In this document: positions 1 to 10,820 of the stretch, piece after piece
How the letters are laid out: every line of letters starts with the position of its first letter
Position numbering within the stretch: the stretch's first letter is position 1
NCBI RefSeq assembly: GCF_004193775.1
Contig: NC_041018.1
Location: 35,594,913-35,658,912, forward strand
Reading direction: 5' to 3'
DNA length: 64,000 nucleotides
Source of the DNA: Glycine soja
Taxonomy: Eukaryota > Streptophyta > Magnoliopsida > Fabales > Fabaceae
The notes under the pieces: model-generated
What the model saw: the letters and a program-made list of their open reading frames with translations, nothing else
Told to the model about the DNA's origin: nothing
The model's database searches: none
Translations under genes and position numbers: made by a program

Positions 1-54
1 TTGAGGGCGACAAGTTAATGCTAAGACCCTTTAAGGGCGACGAGTTAATGCTAA
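1..54 (+). mobile_element. Ty3/gypsy 5' LTR, left piece (continues at 6619)
   Basis: Short stretch made of about 30-bp repeats of the type GCTAAGACCCTTTAAGGGCG. The same unit resumes at 6619 after the inserted copia derivative, so this is the left side of a split LTR. The LTR start lies upstream of the window. Strand is taken from the 3' copy of the same element. Confidence 0.6.
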
Positions 55-1642
55 TGTAGGATCAAGTGGCCTTAGAATAATTAAGAAAGGGGGTTGAATT
101 AATTATTAATGCTTATTGACTAATTAAAAAATTATTCTTCTTAATGTTACTAGATTCAACTAGACTTTTACTACAAAGTTAAGAAAGTAAAGAACAGAAA
201 CAGAAACTTAACCAAAAGTAAAAGCGGCAATTAAAAGTACACGGCGGAAATTAAAGAGTGTAGGGAAGAAGAAGACAAACACAAGATTTATATTGGTTCG
301 GCCACAATCCGTGCCTACATCCAGTCCCCAAGCAACCAACGGTTCTTGAGATTTCTTTCAACCTTGTAAAATCCTTTACAAGCCAAAGATTCACAAGGGA
401 TGTACCCTTCCTTGTTCTCTTTGAACAACCAAGTGGATGTACCCTCCACTTGAACTGATCCACAAGAGATGTACCCTCTCTTGTTCTCAGTATAACAACC
501 CAAGTAGATGTAACCTCTACTTGTGCCACAAAGGATGTACCCTCCAATGTGTTAGGACAAAGGATTCTCAGGCGATTAGTCCTTTGAATCTTTGTAAGGG
601 AAAACAAAAGATATCTCAGGCGGTTAGTCCTTTGAAATCTTTTGTTTAAGGGGAAGGGAAGAATTAATCAAAAAAATTCTCAGGCGGTTAGTCCTTTGAA
701 TTCTCTTGGAAAGATAGAAGGGAGACACAAAAGAATTCAGGCAGTTAGTCCTTCTATTCTTTTGGCAAAGGGAGAAGAGAAGAAAAGATAGCACACTTTT
801 TTTTTCTACAAAATTTTCACTTGTAGAAAAACAAGGTTTGGAAAAACAAAACTTAGAAAGCTTTTTGGCAAAGGAAGAACAAGAAGAGAGATGAGTAGAA
901 AGGAATTCTTAGAAGTTTCTCAAAAATTGTTAAAGAGTTGTAAAAGTTCTATTGAATGCAAGTTAAGGTCTTACTTTTATAGACTCTTCATGTCTGGTCA
1001 AGAAAACCATTGGAAGAGTTATAACCTTGAGAAAATCATGTCAAGAGTTACAACTTTTGACTTTTTATTCAAAATTTATCACTGGTAATCGATTACCATA
1101 ATCATGTAATCAATTACACAATGCATTTTATGAAAAGTTATGACTCTTCACAATTGGATTTGAATTCCAACGTTCAGATACACTGGTAATCGATTACCAA
1201 TATAGTGTAATCGATTACACTATTTGAAAAATATTTTGGAACTTTGCAAATTAGTTAAAAACATTTTGAAATCAAATTTGGTCACTGGTAATCGATTACA
1301 TGAAACTGGTAATCGATTACCAGAGAGTAAATACTCTGGTAACTTAGAAAATTTTGTGAAAACTCTTTTGTAAAACAAAATTGTGCTATGTTTAGATTTT
1401 TTGAAAAAATACTTCCCTTGTGAAGTCTTGACTGTTGCTTCTCGATTTCTTCTCTTGAATCTTGAAATCAACTTCTCTTGAATCTTGATCATGATTGTTC
1501 TTGAATCTTGAATCTTGAAACTTAATTGTTCTTGAATCTTGATTCTTTGAGACTTGATTCTTGAAGCCTGATTCTTTGGAACTTGCTTAACTCTGGATTC
1601 TTTGGCATCATCAAAATAATCTTGGAAGTCATTGTTTCCATA
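55..1642 (-). repeat. 3' LTR of the gag-only copia element
   Basis: Matches 5188-6618 along its length. It carries several GTAATCGATTAC palindromes (near 1085, 1190, 1207, 1290 and 1310) and five degenerate repeats of CAGGCGGTTAGTCCTTTGAA (about 570-760). On the minus strand its first bases are TATGGAAAC, where the other LTR has TGTGGAAGC, so the terminal TG has mutated. It holds about 155 bp (roughly 1215-1370) that the partner lacks; the gap in the partner is flanked by short TAA repeats, as expected of slip-type deletion. Confidence 0.8.
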
Positions 1643-1660
1643 ATCTCCCTCTTTTTTATG
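1643..1660 (-). other. Polypurine tract next to the 3' LTR
   Basis: On the minus strand the bases just before the 3' LTR read AAAAAAGAGGGAGA, a purine run of the kind that primes plus-strand DNA synthesis in LTR retrotransposons. Its position agrees with a minus-strand element. Confidence 0.7.
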
Positions 1661-2224
1661 ATGACAATCCTAAAATCAAGAGGATACATACAAGTTTTGT
1701 TCTACCATTCACTCATCTCTTTCTCCCCCTTTCTTTTTGAATCTATGCTTTCTTTTTGAATTTATGCTTAATTTTAAAGCTTTGAAAATATAATATCTTG
1801 ATTTCTAAAATACCCATTTTTCTCTCCCCCTTTGACAACACCAAAAAGGACAAAGTGCGTAAAACATGATAAATTTAATCATACACAAAGCATAATTTGT
1901 AAAACAAACATAATAGATTCTAAAACATACATAAAGCAAAACATGAATAAAACCAAATTGAAATGCAAACCACTTAGTCATATAACACAAACCATAAATA
2001 TCATTTTTAGTCATACTAAGCAAATATTAAAAGAAATACTAAGTGTTCAAATGTCATAATAATATAGCCAAATACACTGCTAGAAATCAAAATACTAATA
2101 ATAATAGTAATGTCTAAACTGATGGTGGTGGTGGAGGTAAATCAAGGCAGTCGCAAATGATGGTGATATCTTCTTCAACCTTTGTGATCCTTGAGTCCAT
2201 TTTGTTGAATCACGTGTCCACTTG
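1661..2224. other. Untranslated 3' interior of the gag-only element
   Basis: AT-rich interior sequence between the second ORF and the purine tract. I see no coding potential; the short ORFs here have no recognisable composition or motif. Confidence 0.5.
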
Positions 2225-3223
2225 TCATTCCAAAGCATCAAACCTTTCACCAACATAGGTTTGAAGTTCATCAAACTTGTCCAAAATACTCTGAAGGAAA
2301 GAATAGTCCTTTTCAACCGGTAATTGTCCTTCATCATCATTTGGTTGAGCACCCTTTTTTACCCAAGAGCCATCACGCTCTTTGCAGTAACCAAAGGATG
2401 CAACCATAGCAACACTGATCAAGAAAGATCTCTTGATTGGAACATAAGATTTAGAATCAAGAGGGATGTTTAAATGTTGAAGGAAAAGAGTGACTAAATG
2501 AGGATAGGGCAAAGGAGCATTTAATCGCAATGCCTTATGCATGTGATATCGGACTAGGTGTGCCCAATCAATTTGTCGACCGGTATGAAAGGCCCATGTG
2601 ACAATAAGATCTTCTTCAGAAACCTATGCAAGGTTTGAAGATCTTGGGAGTAAGATACGGACAATAAGATAGTGAAGGATGCGGCTTTCAAGAGCCAATG
2701 AACCGGCAAGCAGCCTTCTGGTCATATCCGCTTGGTTGGTGCAAACCAACCGACAGGCATCATGCACAGAAAAATCAAACTTTAAATCATCGTCCAGTGT
2801 ACCTTCAAATGGTACACCGTCACTAGACAATTGGGTCAAATCATAGAAGAGGGATTGGTCAATGACTATCTTTATCCCATAGACCTCAGAAATCAAGATA
2901 CTTTCTTGAATTTCAAGGTTAGAATAAAAAGCTTTTACCAATTCAGAATACACAGGCAGTTTTAAAGACATAAAGGGAATGATATTTGAGTTTTGAAATG
3001 CTTGAATGCATTCGAAACTCTCATCAGAAAAGAAATTCATATCTATGAACTTAGGGTTAATGATAGAATGAGAGGAGAAGAGGTTTGTGTACCATATACG
3101 TTGTTCTTCCAATGAGAACAATGAGGATGAGGAAATGGAGGAAGAAATTGTAGTATCTTGAGCCTCGGAGTGCCGTTGGCTTCTACTTGAAGAACCCTTG
3201 CGCTTCTTCAATGGTTCCACCAT
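2225..3223 (-). pseudogene. Second ORF of the gag-only element, interrupted by one in-frame stop
   Basis: Starting at 3223, a 199-codon reading frame runs to a TAG at 2624-2626 and then continues in the same frame to 2225, about 332 codons in all. The first part begins MVEPLKKRKGSSSRSQ, a basic, serine-rich start; the second contains IDWAHLVRYHMHKALRLNAP. The style resembles the plant-specific proteins often labelled 'putative plant transposon protein' that occur inside legume retroelements; that is recollection, not a search. It carries no retroviral enzyme motif. The single TAG suggests recent loss of function, or readthrough, or that the downstream part starts at its own Met (2542). Function unknown. 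Confidence 0.5.
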
Positions 3224-3985
3224 TTGAGAGACTTATTCGAAATTTCAATCAGTTGAAATGAAAGAGGATGAAAAAAGATGAATTTTGGGCTTTGTGGGAC
3301 GTGATTTGGATAAGAAATGAGTAAGTTATGGCTGAAATACGAATTGGGAATGAGGGTTCGCGAAAGGAATGAGAGGTTTCAGATTTCAGATTTTGAAACC
3401 TGAATTTATAAGAGTAGGAACGCATTGTAATTGATTACAACATTTGGTAATCGATTACACTTTTCCTGACTGTCTTGTAATCGATTACAGTATTGTAGTA
3501 ATCAATTACTAGAGAATATTTTAGCAAAACTTAAATGCTGAAAGAAATCTTAGGGTGAAAGGATTTGAGAGGGGGTCAAAATACTTTATATCTAAAAACT
3601 CTTATATGGAAATAAATATATATAACGGAATAGATTTTTGAACAACTTTATGAAAGATTTTTTTTTCTTTAAAGCAAGTAATTCACATATCATACTCAAA
3701 ATCATGCAAGAATCATAGACATCATCAAATATTTGTTTTCAAAAGAATAGACTTCATGTTTTGAGAAAGAAAAAAAAAAACTCAATCAAACATATTAGCA
3801 CAAACTCATTATAGCAATCAAACAAGACAAACAAATAAAATTTTGTTAGTCATCATATAAACAAGTTAAATGAAAGAAAAATTTCAATCAACTTAATTTA
3901 AAAGATAATGGTTTTGATGTTACCTTTTTCATGATTTAAGTGCCTAGATCTTTGAAGATGGAAGTCGGCCTTTTGTTTTTCTTAC
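3224..3985. other. Non-coding spacer inside the gag-only element
   Basis: AT-rich spacer between gag and the second ORF on the minus strand. It includes three more copies of the GTAATCGATTAC-type palindrome (about 3428-3510). It sits where protease, integrase and reverse transcriptase would lie in a full element; none is detectable. Confidence 0.5.
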
Positions 3986-5137
3986 TTAAAATTCTTGAGA
4001 GATGTTCTCATCACTTTCATAGTCCTTGGATAGAAGGTTGATCTCCTTCTCTGAACCATCGGATGAGTCATTGTCATCCCAAGCAATATACGCCTTCTTG
4101 GATCTTATTTCTTTATAGCTTTTCTTCTCATTCTTCTCGGGCCATGACTCATTTGAGGGGAAGTTTGCCTTTATGTGATCGGGTTGATTACACTTATAGC
4201 ATTTAAGTGTAGGAGAAACTTCTTGGGATCTCTTCCCATTGTTGAAGTTATGGCTTCTCTGCATTCTTCTATTTTTGACGAATTTATGAAACTTCTTCAC
4301 AAAGAGTGAGAAGTCCTCTTCATCATCAGATTCTTCTTCTTCTTCTTCTTCTTCTTCTTCTTCTTCTTCTTCTTCTTCTTCTTCTTCTTCTTCTTCTTCT
4401 TCTTCTTCTTGCATTGAGGAGGAGGCTTTGAGTGCCATGCTTCTTTTCCTTTTGTCGGTCTCTTCATTTTGGTTGAGACGTTGAAGTTCCATTTCATGTT
4501 TCTGGAATTTGCCAAACAAAGTGGCAAGAGACATAGAGGAAAGATCTTTACTTTCAGAAATGTCAGTTACCTTGGGCTGCCATTCACTACTTAAGCATCT
4601 TAAAACTTTATTAATTAAATCTTCATTAGGGAAGGTTTTTCCTAAGGAGGCAAGATGATTGACTATGTGTGTGAATCTTTTATGCATACTTTGGATGTTC
4701 TCATTAGGGTTCATCCTAAATAATTCATATTCATGTGTAAGGGTATTGACTCTAGATCTTTTCACATCAGTGATGCCTTCATGTGTAAGTTGGAGAGTAT
4801 CCCACATCTCCTTTGCATTTGAACAACTAGACACTCTAAAATATTCATCTATTCCTAGGGTAGAAGTGATGATGTTTTTGGCTTTAAGATTATATTGGAT
4901 TCTTCTTCTATCCTCTTTAGACCATTTATCTCTAGGTTTTTCTTTTGTTGTGCTTGTGCTTGCATCTACTATGGTGGGTACATAAGGTCCTATTTCTATT
5001 ACTTCCCAAATTTTTAAATCTATGGCTTCAATAAAGATTTGCATTTGGGTTTTCCAATAGTGGTAACCCTCACCATTAAAGATAGGTGGCCTATGGATGG
5101 AGTTTCCTTCAGGAAACAAAGAATTTGAGGAGGTCAT
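3986..5137 (-). CDS. gag: Copia-type Gag with a poly-glutamate insertion and degraded zinc knuckle
   Basis: A 383-residue structural Gag that would assemble virus-like particles. The N-terminus holds the copia Gag signature (RPPIFNGEGYHYWKTQM, about residues 16-32) and a UBN2-type helical core to about residue 230. An 80-bp GAA run (4331-4410) encodes about 27 consecutive glutamates near residues 243-270, which looks like microsatellite growth. The CCHC zinc knuckle (CYKCNQPDHIKANF, about residues 315-328) has Phe where the last Cys belongs and Asp where Gly is usual, so zinc and RNA binding are probably damaged. The start is 50 bp inside the LTR/primer-site boundary, as expected. No pol frame follows. 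Confidence 0.8.
   Translation of the reverse strand: MTSSNSLFPEGNSIHRPPIFNGEGYHYWKTQMQIFIEAIDLKIWEVIEIGPYVPTIVDASTSTTKEKPRDKWSKEDRRRIQYNLKAKNIITSTLGIDEYFRVSSCSNAKEMWDTLQLTHEGITDVKRSRVNTLTHEYELFRMNPNENIQSMHKRFTHIVNHLASLGKTFPNEDLINKVLRCLSSEWQPKVTDISESKDLSSMSLATLFGKFQKHEMELQRLNQNEETDKRKRSMALKASSSMQEEEEEEEEEEEEEEEEEEEEEEEEEESDDEEDFSLFVKKFHKFVKNRRMQRSHNFNNGKRSQEVSPTLKCYKCNQPDHIKANFPSNESWPEKNEKKSYKEIRSKKAYIAWDDNDSSDGSEKEINLLSKDYESDENISQEF
4331..4410. repeat. (TTC)n / (GAA)n microsatellite inside gag
   Basis: About 27 perfect TTC units on the plus strand, read as GAA (Glu) codons by gag on the minus strand. The reading frame stays open, so length changes by whole units do not break the protein. Confidence 0.95.
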
Positions 5138-5175
5138 GAATCTTGAAGTTGTGAAACTTTTCTCAAGAAACCTGA

Positions 5176-5187
5176 TCTGATACCACT
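5176..5187 (-). other. Primer binding site, initiator tRNA-Met type
   Basis: On the minus strand, directly after the end of the 5' LTR, the sequence reads TGGTATCAGATC, one base off the plant copia consensus TGGTATCAGAGC that pairs with the 3' end of initiator tRNA-Met. This fixes the orientation of the element. Confidence 0.8.
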
Positions 5188-6618
5188 TGTTGGATCAAGT
5201 GGCCTCAGAATAATTAAGAAGGGGGGGGGGGGGTTGAATTAATTATTAATGTGTCTTGACTAATTAAAAAATTATCATTCTTAATGTTACTAGATTCAAC
5301 TAGGCTTTTACTACAAAGTTAAGAAAGTAAAGAACAGAAACAAAAACTTAACCAAAAGTAAAAGCGGCAATTAAAAGTACACATCGGAAATTAAAAAGTG
5401 TAGGGAAGAAGAAGACAAACACAAGATTTATACTGGTTTGACCATAATCCCTGCCTACATCCAGTCCCCAAGCAACCAATGGTTCTTGAGATTTCTTTCA
5501 ACCTTGTAAAATCCTTTACAAGCCAAAGATCCACAAGGGATGTACCCTCCTTTGATCTCTTTGAACAACCAAGTGGATGTACCCTTCACTTGAACTGATC
5601 CACAAGAGATGTACCCTCTCTTGTTCTCAGTATAACAACCCAAGTAGATGTACCCTCTTCTTGTGCCACAAAGGATGTACCCTCCAATGCGTTAGGACAA
5701 AGGATTTTTAAGCGGTTAGTCCTTTGAATCTTTGTAAGGGGAAACAAAAGATATCTCAGGCGGTTAGTCCTTTGAAATTTTTTGTTTAAGGGGAAGGGAA
5801 GAATTAATCAAAAAAATTCTCAGGCGGTTAGTCCTTTGAATTCTCTTGGAAAGAGAGAAGGGAGACATAAAAGAATTCAGGCGGTTAGTCCTTCTATTCT
5901 TTTGGCAAAGGGAGAAGAGAAGAAAAGATAGCACACTTTTGTTTTCTGCAGAATTTTCACTTGCAGAAAAAAAGGTTTAGAAAAACAAAACTTAGAAAGC
6001 TTTTTGGCAAAGGAAGAACCAGAAGAGAGATGAGTAGAAAGGAATTCTTAGAAGTTTCTCAAAAATTGTTAAAGAGTTGTAAAAGTTCTATTGAATGCAA
6101 GTCAAGGTCTTACTTTTATACACTCTTCATGTCTGGTCAAGAAAACCATTGGAAGAGTTATAACCTTGAGAAAATCATGTCAAGAGTTACAACTTTTGAC
6201 TTTTTATTCAAAATTTATCACTGGTAATCGATTACCATAATCATGTAATCGATTACATAGTGCATTTTATGAAAAGTTATGACTCTTCACAATTGGATTT
6301 GAATTCCAACGTTCAGATACACTGGTAATCGATTACCAATATAGTGTAAAACAAAATTGTGCTATGTTTGGATTTTTTGAAAAAATACTTCCCTTGTGAA
6401 GTCCTGACTAGTGCTTATCGATTTCTTCTCTTGAATCTTGAAATCAACTTCTCTTGAATCTTGATCTTGATTGTTCTTGAATCTTGAATCTTGAAACTTA
6501 ATTGTTCTTGAATCTTGATTCTTTGAGACTTGATTCTTGAAGCCTAATTCTTTGGAACTTTCTTAACTCTTAATTCTTTGGCATCATCAAAATAATCTTG
6601 GAAGTCATTGCTTCCACA
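5188..6618 (-). repeat. 5' LTR of the gag-only copia element
   Basis: On the minus strand it begins TGTGGAAGC and ends GATCCAACA, with intact TG..CA ends. It matches 55-1642 but lacks about 155 bp and has a longer G run (5220-5233). It should contain the promoter; I do not see a clear TATA box that I can place with confidence. Confidence 0.8.
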
Positions 6619-7595
6619 GCTAAGACCCTTAAAGGGCGACAAGTTAAAACTATTTTGAGAACAATTGAGGAGTCGTGTGTTTTGTACAGTTCATACATAA
6701 AGTCTATGTGCTAAAATGTTTTCTTGGTTGGACTTGAATAAGGAGGGAGAGGCCCTGACAGACTCTTCGGAGTGTAGGCCTTAGGGGTAAATACACCCGG
6801 TTTGAGTGCTCCTTTAAGCCTGTGTCGATCCCACATGGTTGTAGCATTCTCGCAAAACAGCGTGACCCTAATTGGTCTCCCTATGATTTTACCTAGTGAG
6901 AGTGACCTTACTTACTAGTGTGTGATGTGTCTTGTCATGTACTCCTAGGCGGTCGATGAGGTTTTTCACTGACATAGTACCACATTGCATATAGTATTGA
7001 GTCTTAGTGTATATGTTGCATAACACTTGTGTATTGATCGATATTGATTGAATTTGTGATATTGTGTTTTGATCCTTGAGTACATGAATGTTGTGAAAAT
7101 GAATGAGATGTGTTGTGTTGTGATGTGATGCTGGGCGAAAAAATGGTGAAATGACGTGAGCTATGTTTAAGTAAGTTTTATTTTGTTTATATGATATTTA
7201 TACCTACATGTTATCTTGTTTCTCTCCATTAGTTAGGAATATGATAACTCACTCCCTGTGTGTTGTTTGTGTTTGGATCCTGTGATGATCTTGAACTTTG
7301 TGTTCGGGAGAGCAGAAGACTAGGTGAATTGCTTTAAGGAACCTTATGCTGAATGACGTTGGGACACCATGCTCTGATAGGACACCATGCTCTGACATTG
7401 AGGTATAGGTTTCTATATTAATTGTATGAAGTCTTAGACGACCTTGTTTGAGCTGAGATGACTTTATTATTTATTTGGACAAGTTTGAATATGATGTAAA
7501 AGAAAGTGAATGTGAGCCTTTTATCCTGTTGAAAAGATTTTTTTTAATGTGTTTTGAAAACTTTTAATTAATTATGATTTCTTTTCCTTTTATTA

Positions 7596-7627
<32 letters not shown>

Positions 7628-7645
7628 GGGGTAGAGGGTGTCACA
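6619..7645 (+). mobile_element. Ty3/gypsy 5' LTR, right piece
   Basis: From about 6720 this region matches 9925-10820 with many substitutions, and both end in GGGTGTCACA. It is therefore the right part of the 5' LTR whose partner is the 3' LTR at 8107-10820. A TA repeat (about 7602-7627) lies near its end. Confidence 0.75.
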
Positions 7646-8106
7646 TTAGATATGAGGGTAATTAAATCATGTATTCTCGATAGTCATTTGTGAACTAGAA
7701 TTGGTAGAGCGTGAAAGTCTCGAAACTCATTTTTTTTCTTGAACCGTCTGATGTTTGAAAAATAGCCGACCATGTGGTCAGTAACGTTGCCTTGTGTCTG
7801 TTTGTTCGTTTCAAATTGTCATCAATGTCTCCTATGATATTACCCTACTTCAAATAGTATGACATTCACATTCTATTATCGTTGAATTGTCACTTTTGCG
7901 ATAAAACTTAACTTATGAAATACTACCACTGATGAAACGAGAATTGTCAGATTTAGTCACTAAGTGCAGAGGAGTCTTTTGGTTGAAGTCACTGAAAGGA
8001 GCTTCAATTGGACACACATCTTGGTATTGGGAACCAGATGCGTAATATCCTTTTCGGTCTTTCGGTAAAGTTTTGGGGACGAAACTTCTTTTAAGGGGGG
8101 TGGAAT
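7646..8106 (+). mobile_element. Remnant interior of the Ty3/gypsy element
   Basis: Only 461 bp remain between the two LTRs. No primer site, Gag or Pol domain is visible. The last bases (AAGGGGGGTGGAAT, about 8092-8106) form the purine tract that precedes a plus-strand 3' LTR. The interior has been almost wholly deleted. Confidence 0.65.
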
Positions 8107-10820
8107 TGTAACATCTCATTTTTCGTGAATTAAATTAAAAGAGTTTTTCATTTAAAATAAATAGATTTTTAGGGAAAAAAATTATGAGATATTTGTAATT
8201 AAATAAATAAGGAGAAATAACTTTATTAAAATAATGGTTTGAAGGAAAAAAAGATATTTAATTTATTTATTTGATAGGAAATAAAAACAAATTATTTGTT
8301 TATAAAATAATAAAAAAATAAAAAATAGAGTAAATAATAGGCTTTGAGTACCCTAGCTATAAATAAAGACATGTTAGGTCAGTTTTGAGACTAACAACGC
8401 CTCCTCTTCTTCTCAATTTCGTTTTCCCTTCTCCTTCTCTCAAAACCCTCTCTTTTCTCGCATATCACCAAATCTGTCTCAGAAAAACAACGATCTTGGA
8501 CTTATTCATCGTTGGATCATCGTGAAATTTGAGCACCAGGTTTGAAACTCATTTCCGAACATTTTCACCATTGGGAACTACGAAAATATGTAGAAGCTGA
8601 GAGAAATACCCTTGGTATCACAACTTTTTCTTTTCCCACAGAAACCGAGAACTGTCTCAGTAAAACTACACCCACTGACTCGTTAACGGTTGGATGATTG
8701 TGAAATTTTGATATATGGGTCAAGGTTCATTTCCACACATCTTCACCGTTGGAATTTCCAAAATAACATTTTCGGAGGGAGAAATACTCATCACACGTAG
8801 ACAGTGGAATAGAGGCTTCAATCCCTTCTCCTTCTCTCTAACGTTATCAGAGCAATCAGAGGAAAAACTTGAGGAATCTCAGGAAGCCGCTAGAGATACC
8901 GCTATTGTTGTCACAATACACACATGAGACCGCTTAGAGGTAAGGGATGAGTTTATCGCAATTGGGGTTAAAATGAATATGTGTAAGAATCCTTAGGGGA
9001 TCAAACTGGGGTTTATTTTGGGATTTTATTATATTGAAATTCTTGTTGTATGATTATATGAAATTGTTTGAGGGGTTTTACTCCCCATGGATTGAGAAAT
9101 ATTTTTGTATAATTTATTTGTGTTTTGAATAAAATTAGTGTAATAAATAGTTATATTGGGATTATGGAATTATGATGAATTGTAGAATAATATATTACTT
9201 TGAGATTATAATATTGTTATGGAGATTGAGTATAAGTGCAAAGTTAAATGTGTTAAATTGTGAGATACACGTAAACATGAGATGGTTGATTGTGACATTA
9301 TGAGATGTGAAATTGTGAACATGAGATTCAGTTGTGAATAAGTGTGTGGTTAACATACTTGATGTGAAAATATTTGTGTTTTGAGCTATGAGTTATACAA
9401 TAACCCGACCAGTGTTTACCTTGAGAAAAATGTTTATGCGCAGTGTTAAAGGGAAAGTGTAGGTTTTCTAATTAGGAACCAGTGTTAAATTGCAGCGTAA
9501 TGTGTTAAACATGTTTGAAACATGAGTGTGAGGTCGTGGGTATTGTATAATTCATGAGCAGTGTTTGCTTATAATATTGTTGTTGAAATCAAGTATAAGT
9601 ACAAAGTTGAACATGTGATAATCTGTGAGATACATATAAACCTATGATGGTGGATTGTGACATTATGAGATGTTAAATTGTGGGTAAGATATTTGATTAT
9701 GAATAAGTGTGTGTGTTTAACACTTGATGTGACAATAATTGTGTTGTGTGAGCTGTGAATTATACAATAACCCGACCAGTGTTTATGCGCAGTGTTAAAG
9801 AGAAAGTGTAGGTTCCTAGTTAGGAACCAATGTTAAATTGTAGCGCAATGTGTTAAGCATGTTTGAAACACGAGTGTGAGGTCATGGGTATTGTATAATT
9901 CATGAGCAATGTCTGCTTGCAAAAATTGTTTTAGGGGTTGGACCTGAATCAAGAAGGTGAGACCCTAATAGATTCTTCAGAGTCTAGGCCTTGGGGGTAA
10001 AGACACTCGGTTTAAGTGCTGCTTTAAGCCTATGTTGATCCCATATGGTTGGAGCATTCTCGTAAAACAGAGTGACCCTAACTGGTCACCTTATGATTTT
10101 ACTTAGTGAGAGTGACCTGACATACTCATTGTGTGGTGTGTCTTGTTATGTACTCCTAAGCATCCCAGAGTGGTTTTTCACTGATATGGTACCACATTGC
10201 ATATAGGCTTGAGTCTTAGCATAACTATTACATAACGCTTGCTAATTGTTTATTATGAAATTGATGAGTGTTATTATGTCTTGATTAAAGTGTGTGATTC
10301 ATGTGTAATGTGATTGATGATTGAAAAGTGAATTTTAAATGACAATGGTGGAATTATGTGAGTTATGTTTAAGTAAGTTGTATGTCATTTATATGATGTG
10401 TATATCTAGTTGTCTTGTTTCTCTATTAGTTAGGAATGTGATGACTCATTCCCCGTGTGCTATTTGTGTTTGAATCTTGTGATGATCTCAAACTTTGTGT
10501 TCGGGGGAGCAGATGACTAGGTGAATTGCTTTAAGGAACCTTATGTTGAAGGACGTCGGGACACAATGCTCTGATAGGATGTGACATTGGGGCATAAGTT
10601 TTTATATTAATTGCATGAAGTCTTGAACGACCTTGTTTTAAGCCGAGATGATTTTAGTATTTATCGGACAAGTCATTTTATGATGTTAGAAAAGTGAATG
10701 TGAGCCTTTTACCCTTTTGAAAGGCTTTTATTTAAATGTGTTTTAAGAACTTTTAATTAATTATTATTTATTATTCCTTATATTATTAGTACATATGCGT
10801 ATGGGGTAAAGGGTGTCACA
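8107..10820 (+). repeat. 3' LTR of the Ty3/gypsy element
   Basis: Starts TGTAACATCTC after a purine tract and ends GGGTGTCACA, giving a long LTR of about 2.7 kb. The end region repeats the 5' LTR (6720-7645). A plausible promoter is CTATAAATAAAG near 8350, followed by a pyrimidine-rich transcribed leader. It carries an internal duplication (9206-9568 and 9569-9916). The short frame at 8715-8927 is open by chance as far as I can tell. Confidence 0.75.
9206..9916. repeat. Tandem duplication inside the gypsy LTR
   Basis: Two adjacent diverged copies of about 355 bp (9206-9568 and 9569-9916). Both begin TTATAATATTGTT and contain CAATAACCCGACCAGTGTTT and GGGTATTGTATAATTCATGA. The 5' LTR remnant is too short to show whether it shared the duplication. 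Confidence 0.85.

Larger units (their letters stand above)
55..6618 (-). mobile_element. Non-autonomous gag-only Ty1/copia-derived element (TR-GAG type)
   Basis: Two related long terminal repeats (55-1642 and 5188-6618) enclose a 3.5-kb interior. Bases 50-54 and 6619-6623 are the target duplication GCTAA. Read on the minus strand the order is 5' LTR (5188-6618), primer site against initiator tRNA-Met, gag (5137-3986), a second interrupted ORF (3223-2225), a purine tract, and 3' LTR. No protease, integrase, reverse transcriptase or RNase H is visible, so mobility would need enzymes in trans. The LTRs differ by substitutions and a ~155-bp gap, so the insertion is not recent. Gag-only elements with LTRs are known in plants as TR-GAG. 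Confidence 0.85.

Noticed and set aside
4297..4527. Frame with a long lysine run
   Set aside because: Another frame of the GAA repeat in gag.
8715..8927. 70-codon frame in the gypsy LTR
   Set aside because: Inside a long LTR with no matching protein style.
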